In this document: positions 23,633 through 31,190 of the stretch, piece after piece
Position numbering within the stretch: position 1 is the stretch's first letter
How the letters are laid out: every line of letters begins with the position of its first letter
Origin: Actinomadura kijaniata NBRC 14229
Lineage (GTDB): Bacteria > Actinomycetota > Actinomycetes > Streptosporangiales > Streptosporangiaceae
Assembly: GCF_001552175.1 (NCBI RefSeq)
Contig: NZ_BCQR01000093.1
Span: 1 to 47,177, forward strand
Direction of reading: 5' to 3'
Length of the DNA stretch: 47,177 bases
Made by a program: the position numbers and the translations under genes
Notes under the pieces: generated by a model
Database searches by the model: none
Told to the model about the DNA's origin: nothing
The model's input: only the letters and a program-made list of their open reading frames with translations

Positions 23633-25828
23633 TCAGCGGTCCACGGCGGTCAGCTCGACGAGGTCGGCGAGGAGCTCGGCGGCGGTGACGGCGTCCAGGT
23701 CGCCGAAGCGCGCCGTGCCGGGGACGGGGCTCCAGTCGGGGCGGTCGCCGATCCACACCGCGGTGGTCCGCTGCTCGGGGAACACGTCGATCGCGCCCAT
23801 CGCCACGCCCGGGTCCAGCCCGACGACGGCGACCGCGCCGGTCGGCAGCGCCCGCCAGGTCCAGTGCTGGATGCCGTTGTCCTGGGGCGCGCCCCGCCGC
23901 CAGCCGCGCCGTTCCAGGCCCAGCACCCGGCCGGTCGGAACGGTCGCGCCCTCGAACCGGGGCAGCCGCGCGGCCGTCGCCTCCTCGGCGGTGAACGCGT
24001 ACACGGGGCGTCCGAGCTGCGGGAACGGCTGGGTGATCTCGTAGTCGGCGAACAGGTCCGCCCACGCCGGGCGTTCCTCCCCCAGCTCCACCGGGTGCGG
24101 GAGGCCGACCGTCGCCGACTCCGCGAGGACGAACGGGTCGTCGTCCACATCGGCGAACGTGCCGTCCTCGGCGACGCGGAACGCCGTGCCGCCGGCGCTC
24201 CACACGAGCCGCCGGGCCAGGTGCCGCAGCAGCGGGTGCTCCACGACGAACGCGGTGAACTCGGCCGTCGTCCACCGGCGGCCCGCCACCATCGCCGTCT
24301 CCAGCCGCCGGACCTGCTCGGCGGCGACGGTCCGCACGTCCTTCCTCAGCGCCGCGAACCGCTGGTAGGCGGCGGTCGCCAGGGTCTCGTCGTCCTTGAC
24401 GCCCGGCTTCGGGAGCGATTTGCGAAGTTTGCCGCTCTCGTCCCGCACGAACGGCTTGAGCTGCTCGTCGAACCCGACGGTGAAGCGGCGCGGACCGTAG
24501 TCCAGGACCAGGGAGCCGTCGGCGTCCAGCCCGAAGTCGGGCACCAGACGGTCGGCGAGCTGGTCGGCGGTCAGGCCGCGCGCCTTCGCGACCTCCGTGA
24601 GCATCCGGTCGGCGTTCTCGCGCAGGCCCCGGTAGCGCGACCGGGCGGCGATCCGGTGGAGGGCGGTCAGCGCGGCGTCGGTGCCGATCGCCGCCAGCAC
24701 CCCCACGCCCTGCACGGCGCGGTGGTGGCCGCTCTGCCCCGGCCACTGCTCCACCAGCGGCCGGAGGCGGCGCACGACGTCGTCGTCGCCGAGCCGTCCC
24801 AGCGCCTCCAGCGCCCAGCTCTCCCGGCCCGGCGTCCCCTCCGCCCGCCACGCCTCGAACACCGCCCACCCGAACGGCGGCAGCGACTCGGGCGCGCAGG
24901 CCGCCAGCGCCCCGTCCAGCGCCTCCGCCAGGCCGGGGAACGCCGCGCCCCGGCGGGCCATCGCCAGCATGGTCAGCAGGTTGCGGACCGCGTCCGGGGG
25001 CAGCGGCGCGCCGTCGCGCAGGAGCGGCGCGGGCAGCGCCTCGACATCGATCCACCGGGGAAGCCGGGGCAGGTCCGGCAGGGCGTCGGGGGCCGGTTCG
25101 CTGGGCATCGGCGCGTACGGCCGCGCCAGGACCTCGGCGACGGCGTCGGCGGCCCGGTCGCCGTGGACGCGCGCCGCCTCGACCACCCGCCCGGCCCCGT
25201 GCGCGGCGGCGAGGTACCGTAGCGCCGCGACCGCCTTGAGGCGGGGAACGCGGCGTTTGGCGAGCGCGTCGGGCACCAGGTACGGAACGGCCGTCAGACC
25301 GTGCCGGTCCAGCCAGGCGTCGCCGACCTTCCTCCCCGACACGGTCCGGTACCGCCAGTCGGCCATCCGCCGGGCGACCTCCACGTCCAGGAGCGGCAGC
25401 AGCGCCCGCCCGGTGCCGTGCGGGTTCGCCCTGGCCACGTACAACGCGGCGTCCCGCGCGTCCTGCTCGAACCGGGCGATCACCGGCATGAGCGAGTGGG
25501 AGAAGTCGTGGGCGGCGCCGGGGCGCCACTCCGCCACCAGGGGCCGGGCCAGGTGCTCGGGGGCCTGCACGAGGAATCCGGCCCGGGTCGGCTCGTAGCT
25601 CATCCGCCCGTCACGGAACTTCCCGGCGGCCTCCTCCCACTCGTCGCTCCCCCAGGAGCCGTAGGCGCGGATCGCGCGCCACCGCTCCCGCTCCCCCTCC
25701 TCCCACGCGGTGCGGCGGTCGGCGGGCGGTTCCAGGCCGGGGACCAGGATCGGGTCGTCGTCGGCCGGGGCCGGACCCGGCGCGGTCCGCCACGGCAACT
25801 CGACCAGCACGGAGGGCAGGGACGTCAC
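23633..25828 (-). CDS. DUF4132 protein, copy 6, N-terminally short form (731 aa)
   Basis: The first gene of the array in transcription order. It begins where the other copies are about residue 360-400 (LPSVLVELPW aligns with their LPxLLVEPPW). It therefore lacks the N-terminal signature, HPRRGG, and the first helical region. The DUF4132 core is intact near residue 439 (LDYGPRRFTVGFDE, KSLPKPGVKDDE), with HPLLRHLARRLVW and an ending VTAAELLADLVELT in which Ser is replaced. The GTG at 25828 is chosen because AAAAGGAG lies 8 bases upstream, the best ribosome site in the array, and homology starts exactly there. An ATG at 26053 would add 75 unrelated residues. No N-terminal remnant is visible upstream. 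Confidence 0.85.
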   Translation of the reverse strand: MTSLPSVLVELPWRTAPGPAPADDDPILVPGLEPPADRRTAWEEGERERWRAIRAYGSWGSDEWEEAAGKFRDGRMSYEPTRAGFLVQAPEHLARPLVAEWRPGAAHDFSHSLMPVIARFEQDARDAALYVARANPHGTGRALLPLLDVEVARRMADWRYRTVSGRKVGDAWLDRHGLTAVPYLVPDALAKRRVPRLKAVAALRYLAAAHGAGRVVEAARVHGDRAADAVAEVLARPYAPMPSEPAPDALPDLPRLPRWIDVEALPAPLLRDGAPLPPDAVRNLLTMLAMARRGAAFPGLAEALDGALAACAPESLPPFGWAVFEAWRAEGTPGRESWALEALGRLGDDDVVRRLRPLVEQWPGQSGHHRAVQGVGVLAAIGTDAALTALHRIAARSRYRGLRENADRMLTEVAKARGLTADQLADRLVPDFGLDADGSLVLDYGPRRFTVGFDEQLKPFVRDESGKLRKSLPKPGVKDDETLATAAYQRFAALRKDVRTVAAEQVRRLETAMVAGRRWTTAEFTAFVVEHPLLRHLARRLVWSAGGTAFRVAEDGTFADVDDDPFVLAESATVGLPHPVELGEERPAWADLFADYEITQPFPQLGRPVYAFTAEEATAARLPRFEGATVPTGRVLGLERRGWRRGAPQDNGIQHWTWRALPTGAVAVVGLDPGVAMGAIDVFPEQRTTAVWIGDRPDWSPVPGTARFGDLDAVTAAELLADLVELTAVDR

Positions 25829-25954
25829 CTGAGGGGCTCCTTTTCGGTCCGGAGGGGAGCCCCGATGATTCCAGAACCGGCCGGGAACCCGAAGATCCCT
25901 CCCGACGTTCCCCCCTACGAGCACTCCCCCACACCGACGGAACGGAGGTGGCTC

Positions 25955-26251
25955 ATGAGCGTCTTCCTTCTCCTGCTGACCACGCTGTGCCTGCTGGGCA
26001 CGGTCGCGATGCTGCGGTGGTGGCTGAACGACGACGGTGTCGACGACTGGCACCGCAGGCTCGACACCCTGCGCTCGGCCACCGGGGCCGAGCCGATCGA
26101 CCCCGCCACCGGCGCGGACACGGCGGTGACCGGCGTCCCCCTCTCCAACGTCCGCGTGCTCGGCGACCGGCGCTCCGCCGGCCCGCGGGAGGCCGGGGCC
26201 GAGGAGGACTCCGCGGAGGAGGCCGAGGAAGGTCTACCGGTGGCCGCCTGA
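25955..26251 (+). CDS. Small single-span membrane protein (98 aa)
   Basis: The protein starts with one hydrophobic segment (residues 2-19, SVFLLLLTTLCLLGTVAM), followed by RWW and an acidic, mostly disordered cytoplasmic-looking tail ending in Glu/Ala-rich sequence. I recognise no family. The ATG at 25955 has GGAGGT 6 bases upstream. An in-frame ATG at 25865, also behind a purine run, would put about 30 Pro-rich residues before the membrane segment and cannot be excluded. It is divergent from the DUF4132 array, sharing a 126-base upstream region with copy 6, so the two could share regulation. Whether it has any part in that system is unknown. Confidence 0.7.
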   Translation: MSVFLLLLTTLCLLGTVAMLRWWLNDDGVDDWHRRLDTLRSATGAEPIDPATGADTAVTGVPLSNVRVLGDRRSAGPREAGAEEDSAEEAEEGLPVAA

Positions 26252-26360
26252 GCGGCAAGGTTCCCCCACGGAAGTTCCCGGTTTCCTCCAACGGCCGCCC
26301 CATAACGGCCGAACCACCGCGTTCCGGCCGGGCGGCACCGCATGACCCTCATCCAGGGGG

Positions 26361-26378
26361 GTAGGGACGGGTCCCTAC
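26361..26378. promoter_or_regulatory. Perfect palindrome, likely operator, upstream of DUF4383 gene
   Basis: GTAGGGAC-GG-GTCCCTAC is a perfect 8+2+8 inverted repeat, 21 bases before the ATG of the DUF4383 gene. A -10-like TACACT (26376-26381) overlaps its right arm, so a repressor bound here would block the promoter. The half-site matches no regulator I can name. Confidence 0.5.
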
Positions 26379-26399
26379 ACTCTGGAAGGAAGGTCGGCC

Positions 26400-26864
26400 A
26401 TGAGTCACCCCACCGGAGCTTCCCGAGGTTTCGGCTCGCTTCCACTGATCAGCAAGGCGGCCCTCGCCGTGGGCGCCGTCTTCCTGCTGGTGGGCGTGCT
26501 GGGCTTCATCCCGGGGATCACCACCGACTACGACACCATGACGTTCGCCGGGCACCACTCCGACGCCAAGCTGCTCGGGATCTTCGAGGTGTCGATCCTG
26601 CATAACATCGTCCACCTGCTGTTCGGCGCCGCCGGGCTGGCACTGGCCCGGTCCGTGTCGGGCGCCCGGGCGTACCTGATCGGCGGCGGCGCGATCTACC
26701 TGGTGCTGTGGCTGTACGGCCTGGTCATCGACAAGAGCTCCAGCGCCAACTTCGTGCCCGTCAACACCGCCGACGACTGGCTCCACTTCGTCCTGGGCGT
26801 CGGCATGATCGCCCTGGGCGTCCTGCTCGCCCGGCGCGCTCCCGCGTCCCGCGCGACGCGTTGA
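26400..26864 (+). CDS. DUF4383 family membrane protein (154 aa)
   Basis: A four-helix membrane protein with the DUF4383 pattern: a first helix (about 21-40), FAGHHSDAKLLGIFEVSILHNIVHL leading into the second helix, a third helix (about 97-111), and NTADDWLHFVLGVGMIALG in the last. The conserved HNxVHL and DDWLHF segments are typical of the family. Its function is unknown; such genes are common next to stress genes in actinomycetes. The ATG has GGAAGG upstream. A palindrome overlaps the likely promoter, and a GC-rich hairpin follows the gene, so it may be its own unit. Confidence 0.88.
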   Translation: MSHPTGASRGFGSLPLISKAALAVGAVFLLVGVLGFIPGITTDYDTMTFAGHHSDAKLLGIFEVSILHNIVHLLFGAAGLALARSVSGARAYLIGGGAIYLVLWLYGLVIDKSSSANFVPVNTADDWLHFVLGVGMIALGVLLARRAPASRATR

Positions 26865-26880
26865 CCCGAACCCGACCGGC

Positions 26881-26905
26881 GGCCCGGCCCCGCCGGGGCC
26901 GGGCC
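26881..26905 (+). terminator. GC-rich hairpin after DUF4383 gene
   Basis: GGCCCGGCCCC-GCC-GGGGCCGGGCC forms an 11-base-pair stem with a three-base loop in the 60-base gap before the SDR gene. There is no T-run, which is usual for actinomycete hairpin terminators. It could end or attenuate transcription into the SDR gene. Confidence 0.5.
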
Positions 26906-26924
26906 GCGTAAGGAGTCCCCACCC

Positions 26925-27944
26925 ATGCGCATCAAGAACTCCGTCGTCGTGATCACCGGAGCCTCCAGCGGCATCGGGCGCGCCACGGCCCTGGCGTTCG
27001 CCGCCAAGGGCGCCAGGGTGGTGCTGTCGGCCCGCCGCAAGGACGCGCTGGAGGCCGCCGCCAGGGAGTGCGAGGACAGGGGCGGCGAGGCCCTGGTCGT
27101 TCCGGCCGACGTCGCCGACTACGCCGCCGTCGAGGAGGTCGCGCGCCAGGCCGTGCAGCGGTACGGCCGGATCGACGTGTGGGTGAACGGCGCCGCCGTC
27201 AGCCTCTTCGCGCCCTTCCAGGAGGCGCCGCTGGACGACTTCCGGCGGGTGCTGGACGTCAACGTCATGGGCTACGTCCACGGGGCCCGCGCCGCCCTGG
27301 AGCACATGCGGCGGCGCGGCCGGGGCGTGCTCGTCAACGTCTCCTCCCTCACCGCCCTCGCCCCGCAGCCCTACTCGACCGCCTACGTGATGTCCAAGGC
27401 GGCCGTCACCGCGCTGGGCGCGAGCCTGCGCCAGCAGCTACGGCTGGAGGGCCACAAGGGCGTCCACGTGTGCACGGTGCAACCCGCCACCATCGACACC
27501 CCGTTCTTCCAGCACGCCGCCAACTACACCGGCCGCCAGGTCGTCGCCATGCCGCCGGTGTACTCCCCCGAACGCGTCGCCGACACGATCGTGCGGCTCG
27601 TGCGGGACCCCGAGCCCGAGGTGACCGTGGGGCCGTCCGCCCGGGCGGTGCGCGCGCTGACCCGGATGAACGCGCAGGCGGTGGAGAAGGTGATGGCCCG
27701 GCAGGTCGACAAGGCCCACCTGTCCCGCCAGGACCCCGCGCCCGCCATGTCGGGGAACCTCTACACCCCGTCGGCCGGAAGCGGCGACGTGCACGGGGGC
27801 TGGCACGGCAGACGCCGCACCGCCGGACGCCGCCTGGTCCTGGTGGCCGCCGCCGCGGGCGGCACCGCCCTGGCCGTGGCCGCCCGGCGCGGGGCCCTGC
27901 CCTCACCCGACGGCGGGGGGCCGGCGTGGCCGAGGACGCGCTGA
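26925..27944 (+). CDS. SDR-family oxidoreductase with C-terminal membrane segment (339 aa)
   Basis: A classical short-chain dehydrogenase: the cofactor motif TGASSGIG (11-18), NGAA in place of the usual NNAG, a Ser in NVSSLT, and the catalytic YVMSK (Y154, K158). It is longer than a typical 250-residue SDR. The extra C-terminus contains a basic stretch and a hydrophobic segment near residues 305-321 (LVLVAAAAGGTALAVAA), which suggests membrane association. The substrate is unknown. The ATG has AAGGAG nine bases upstream. The 3' end overlaps the metallo-hydrolase gene by 19 bases, so the two are probably co-expressed. Confidence 0.9.
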   Translation: MRIKNSVVVITGASSGIGRATALAFAAKGARVVLSARRKDALEAAARECEDRGGEALVVPADVADYAAVEEVARQAVQRYGRIDVWVNGAAVSLFAPFQEAPLDDFRRVLDVNVMGYVHGARAALEHMRRRGRGVLVNVSSLTALAPQPYSTAYVMSKAAVTALGASLRQQLRLEGHKGVHVCTVQPATIDTPFFQHAANYTGRQVVAMPPVYSPERVADTIVRLVRDPEPEVTVGPSARAVRALTRMNAQAVEKVMARQVDKAHLSRQDPAPAMSGNLYTPSAGSGDVHGGWHGRRRTAGRRLVLVAAAAGGTALAVAARRGALPSPDGGGPAWPRTR

Positions 27945-28729
27945 CCTTCGTCGGCAACGCCACCACGATCATCCGGTACGGCGGCTTCACCCTGCTGACC
28001 GACCCGAACTTCCTGCGCGCCGGCCAGTACGCCCACCTGGGCTACGGGCTGCGCAGCAAGCGCCTGAAGGACCCGGCGCTGCGCCCCGAGGAGCTGCCGG
28101 ACCTCGACGCGGTCGTGCTGTCCCACCTGCACGACGACCACTGGGACCGGGTCGCCGAAGGCGCCCTGGACCGCGGCCTGCCCGTGCTGACCACCCCCGC
28201 CGCCGCCCGCACCCTGCGCGGGCGGGGGTTCGGGGAGTCGGCCGGGCTGGCCACCTGGGAGTCCACCCGGCTGACCAAGGGCGACCGGTGGGTGCGCGTC
28301 CACGCCATGCCCGGACGGCACGGGCCCGGCCCGCTGCACCGGATCCTGCCGCCGGTGATGGGCGTGCTGCTGGAGTTCGGCGCCGGGGACGGCGAACCCG
28401 ACCTGCGGATCTACATCAGCGGCGACACGGTGATGTACGGCGGGCTCGCCGAGATCCACCGCCGCCACCCCGACATCGACCTGGGCGTGGTGCACCTCGG
28501 CGGCACCCGGCTGCTGGGGCTGGTGACCGTCACCATGGACGGCCGCCAGGGCGCCGACTGGCTGGAGACGGTCCGCTGCGCGCGGGCCGTCCCGGTCCAC
28601 TTCGACGACTACACCGTCATGAAGTCCCCGCGTTCGGCGTTCGAGGCCGAGGTGGCGCGGCGCGGTCTCGGCGACCGGCTGCGCCTGGTGGAACGCGGCG
28701 AACGCCTGTCCCTGCAACCGGCGCGCTAG
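27926..28729 (+). CDS. Metallo-beta-lactamase-fold hydrolase (267 aa)
   Basis: The metal-binding motif HxHxDH is present as H67-L-H69-D-D71-H72, followed by later family features including YISGDT and VHFDDY. The sequence resembles the L-ascorbate-6-phosphate lactonase/UlaG or NAPE-PLD-like branch more than true beta-lactamases, going by the FVGNATTIIRYGGFTLLTDPNF start. The reaction is unknown. The GTG at 27926 lies inside the end of the SDR gene behind a G-run; the homologous sequence starts there. It has no signal peptide. Confidence 0.88.
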   Translation: MAEDALTFVGNATTIIRYGGFTLLTDPNFLRAGQYAHLGYGLRSKRLKDPALRPEELPDLDAVVLSHLHDDHWDRVAEGALDRGLPVLTTPAAARTLRGRGFGESAGLATWESTRLTKGDRWVRVHAMPGRHGPGPLHRILPPVMGVLLEFGAGDGEPDLRIYISGDTVMYGGLAEIHRRHPDIDLGVVHLGGTRLLGLVTVTMDGRQGADWLETVRCARAVPVHFDDYTVMKSPRSAFEAEVARRGLGDRLRLVERGERLSLQPAR

Positions 28730-28754
28730 GCGACCGGCGCCCACGGAGGAACCC

Positions 28755-29438
28755 ATGCTCTCCAGGATCGTCAGTGTCCCGTTCGAGACGGCGGCCCGGC
28801 TGCGGCACGGCCGGGCGCTGCACCGGCGCGGCCGGACCTACGCCGCCACGCTGCGGGTGACCGAACCGCTGCCCGGCCTGGCGGCCGAACGCCCCTACGA
28901 CGTGATCGCGCGCCTGTCGAAGGCGCTGTCCACCCCCGGCGGCGTGCCGGACATCCTCGGTGTCGCGCTGCGGGTCTCCACCGACGACGGGCCGCTGGAC
29001 CTGCTGTTCGCCTCCACCGGGCGGCTGCCGGGGCTGCGGCACGTGCTGCTGCCCCGCGCCTCCTACACCCAGGGCGCCTACACCACGCTCCTGCCCTACG
29101 ACGTGGCCGGGGAGACCCGGGTGCTGGCCCTGCTGCCCACGACGCGGCGGACGGTGCGCACCGGCGACGAGGAGCTGAACGCCGAGGTGGCCGTCGCGCC
29201 GCTGACGTTCGCGCTGGCCACGGCCACGCTGACCGGGCCGTGGCGGACGCGCGGGGTCCTGGAGGTGCGGCAGCCACCGGTCCGGGACCTGCCCGACGCG
29301 TTCGACCCCCAGCTCAACCGGCTGCCCGGGCTGCACCCGACCGGGCCGTTCCAGTCGGTGCGGGAGGCGGCCTACGACGCATCGCGGCGGGGACGGCACG
29401 AGCCCGCCCCGAAGGCGGGCTCGCCGTCCCGGCGCTGA
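28755..29438 (+). CDS. Conserved protein of unassigned family (227 aa)
   Basis: I do not recognise the family with certainty. The middle (ARLSKALSTPGGVPDILGVALRV, then LDLLFASTG) recalls catalase-superfamily relatives annotated vaguely in actinomycetes, but heme ligands cannot be confirmed by eye. There are no membrane helices. The ATG follows GGAGG closely and comes 25 bases after the metallo-hydrolase gene, so it is probably the last gene of the SDR unit. The final codons, for an Arg/Pro/Ser-rich tail, are built from the arm of a strong hairpin, so the last 15 or so residues may be shaped by the terminator rather than by protein function. Confidence 0.7.
   Translation: MLSRIVSVPFETAARLRHGRALHRRGRTYAATLRVTEPLPGLAAERPYDVIARLSKALSTPGGVPDILGVALRVSTDDGPLDLLFASTGRLPGLRHVLLPRASYTQGAYTTLLPYDVAGETRVLALLPTTRRTVRTGDEELNAEVAVAPLTFALATATLTGPWRTRGVLEVRQPPVRDLPDAFDPQLNRLPGLHPTGPFQSVREAAYDASRRGRHEPAPKAGSPSRR
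29390..29430. terminator. Strong bidirectional terminator hairpin overlapping the coding end
   Basis: Stem GGGACGGC, two bulged bases, GAGCCCGCC, loop CCGAA, GGCGGGCTC and GCCGTCCC: 17 base pairs in all. It lies inside the last codons of the plus-strand gene ending at 29438 and just beyond the end of the minus-strand dehydrogenase gene (29452). Its position between convergent genes suits termination from both sides. Confidence 0.7.
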
Positions 29439-29451
29439 GGGCCCGGCGGTT

Positions 29452-30627
29452 CTAGGCGGCGGGCCGGATGACGGCCCGCACGCAGCCGTCCTTCTTGTTC
29501 TTGAACAGGTCGTAGGCGCGCGGGGCCTCGTCCAGCGGCATCTCGTGGGTGACCAGGTGCCGCGTGCTGATCTCGCCCTTGGCGATGCGGTCCAGCAGCA
29601 TCGGGATGTACCGCTGCCCGTGCATCTGCGCCGCGCGCAGCGTCAGCCCCTTGTTCATCAGCGCGCCCAGCGGGAACTTGTCCACCACCCCGCCGAACAC
29701 GCCCAGCACGAACACCGAGCCGCCCTTGCGGCAGGCGTAGATCGCCTCGCGGACCGCGGCGGGCCGGTCGGTCTGCATCCGCAGCCGCGTCTTGGCCTGG
29801 TCGTACAGCTGTTCGGGCCCGGTTGTGTGCGCCTCCATCCCGACGGCCTCGACGCAGACGTCCGGGCCGCGCCCACCGGTGCGCTCGCGCAGCTCCGCGC
29901 CGACGTCGGTGGTGGTGTAGTCGATGGTCTCCACGCCGATGACGTCGCGGGCCATCGCCAGCCGCTCGGGGATCCGGTCGATCGCGATGACCTTCTCGGC
30001 GCCCAGCAGCACCGCCGCGCGGGCCGCCATCTGGCCGACCGCCCCGCAGCCCCACACGGCCACCACGTCGCCCGGCCCCACGCCGCCGAGGTCGGCCCCC
30101 ATCCAGCCGGTCGGGACCGAGTCGGAGGCGAACAGGGCGCTGGTCTCGTCCACGCCCTCGGGGATCGGGAACGCCCCGTAGTCGGCGAACGGCACCCGCA
30201 CGTACTCGGCGTGGCTGCCGCGCAGGCCGCCCATGGCGTGGGAGTAGCCGAACACCGCGCCCGGCTCGTAGCCCCACATGGCCTGGGTGATCCCGGCGTT
30301 GGTGTTGCTGTTGTCGCACAGCGACCACAGGTCGTTGGCGCAGTACCAGCAGCGCCCGCAGCCGACGAACGAGCACACCACGACGCGTTCGCCGACCTTG
30401 CGGTGGCGCACGCCCGGTCCGACCTCGACGACCTCGCCGACGAACTCGTGGCCGATCACGTCCCCGGCGCGCATGGCGGGCACGTACCCGCCGATCAGGT
30501 GCAGGTCGCTGCCGCAGGTGGTGGACGCGGTGACCTTGACGATGACGTCCTGGTCGTTGCGGATCTCCGGGTCGGGGACCCGCTCGACCGCCAGCTTGTT
30601 GACGCCCTCCCAGACGAGTGCCTTCAC
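29452..30627 (-). CDS. Zinc-dependent alcohol dehydrogenase, formaldehyde-dehydrogenase-like (391 aa)
   Basis: A medium-chain dehydrogenase with catalytic-zinc ligands C38 and H60-E61. It has structural-zinc cysteines C90, C93, C96 and C104 and a cofactor motif GCGAVG in the Rossmann domain. The length and the insert around ATDVG/PDVCVEAVGMEA resemble the glutathione-independent formaldehyde dehydrogenase group, so the substrate may be formaldehyde or another small aldehyde or alcohol; this is inference. The GTG at 30627 has GGGAGGG upstream and overlaps the stop of the upstream gene (GTGA). It ends 14 bases from a convergent gene with a shared terminator. Confidence 0.92.
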   Translation of the reverse strand: MKALVWEGVNKLAVERVPDPEIRNDQDVIVKVTASTTCGSDLHLIGGYVPAMRAGDVIGHEFVGEVVEVGPGVRHRKVGERVVVCSFVGCGRCWYCANDLWSLCDNSNTNAGITQAMWGYEPGAVFGYSHAMGGLRGSHAEYVRVPFADYGAFPIPEGVDETSALFASDSVPTGWMGADLGGVGPGDVVAVWGCGAVGQMAARAAVLLGAEKVIAIDRIPERLAMARDVIGVETIDYTTTDVGAELRERTGGRGPDVCVEAVGMEAHTTGPEQLYDQAKTRLRMQTDRPAAVREAIYACRKGGSVFVLGVFGGVVDKFPLGALMNKGLTLRAAQMHGQRYIPMLLDRIAKGEISTRHLVTHEMPLDEAPRAYDLFKNKKDGCVRAVIRPAA

Positions 30628-31079
30628 AGCCGTCCCTCCCCTCCCGCGCGGCGGGTGGCCAGTTCCACGAGCTTTCCTCCCGGGGTGGAGCGGGTGGTGG
30701 GCGGCGCGTCGGGCCGCATGACCTCGCCGGTCTCGATCAGCGACTTGGCCTCGCGCAGCGCGGAGCGGACCTTCTGGCGCGGGTCGTCGCCGGTGGCGCG
30801 GGCCACCGGGCCGGTGGGGCCCGGTTCGCGGAGCCGGGCGGCCAGCTCGGTGCCCCGGCCGCCGGGGGCCGGGGTGATCCGGATCTCGGCGATCGGCTCC
30901 AGCCGGGCCAGCGGCTCGGGGCGGCCGCCCTCGGCCAGGGACTCGGGCGGGCAGTTCACGGTGACCGTCAGCCACCGGTTCGGCACGTCCTCGGCGCCGA
31001 CCGCGCGGGACAGCACCCGCCGTGCTCCGGCGGCGCCCAGCCCCGCGACGAAGGCCGCGACCGCGACGGTGCGTTTCAT
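30624..31079 (-). CDS. Small anchored or exported protein coupled to the dehydrogenase (151 aa)
   Basis: The N-terminus has a basic start and a short hydrophobic stretch (TVAVAAFVAGLGAAGA), without a lipobox Cys, so it is either a signal peptide or a membrane anchor. The rest reads like a shortened SRPBCC-type ligand-binding domain (RWLTVTVNCPP, then LAEIRITPAPGGRGTELAARL), but I hold that loosely. The ATG has GAGGAG 7 bases upstream. The stop overlaps the GTG of the dehydrogenase gene, so the two products are likely made together. The 111-base divergent region upstream (31080-31190) contains CCCGC-6-GCGGG at 31120-31135. Confidence 0.75.
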   Translation of the reverse strand: MKRTVAVAAFVAGLGAAGARRVLSRAVGAEDVPNRWLTVTVNCPPESLAEGGRPEPLARLEPIAEIRITPAPGGRGTELAARLREPGPTGPVARATGDDPRQKVRSALREAKSLIETGEVMRPDAPPTTRSTPGGKLVELATRRAGGEGRL

Positions 31080-31190
31080 GAGAGTTCTCCTCGTGGCGTG
31101 AACGGTGTCGCCCGCCGTACCCGCAGGAAAGCGGGATATGCGGCGCATCGGGCCGGGCGTGATCGGATACGGGCTGGGAATGCCCACCCG

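Larger units (their letters stand above)
6570..25828 (-). repeat. Tandem array of DUF4132 paralogues (six genes, two remnants)
   Basis: Six head-to-tail paralogues and two collapsed copies fill this region. Gene ends are similar even at base level: versions of AGGTCGGCGAGGACCTCGGA (plus strand) recur near 6836, 10095, 13440, 16979, 20327 and 23658, at the C-terminal VTASEVLADL codons. A second shared stretch encodes LDYGPRRF. Such repeats are natural substrates for unequal crossover and gene conversion and can explain both the copy number and the two collapsed genes. Confidence 0.8.

Noticed and set aside
6570..25828. Repeats in the array as a CRISPR or phage feature
   Set aside because: The repeats are kilobase-scale coding paralogues. 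There are no short regularly spaced repeats, cas genes, integrase or attachment sites.
25865..25954. ATG at 25865 as the start of the small membrane protein
   Set aside because: It would add a Pro-rich stretch before the membrane segment; the GGAGGT-spaced ATG at 25955 is better placed. Not fully excluded.
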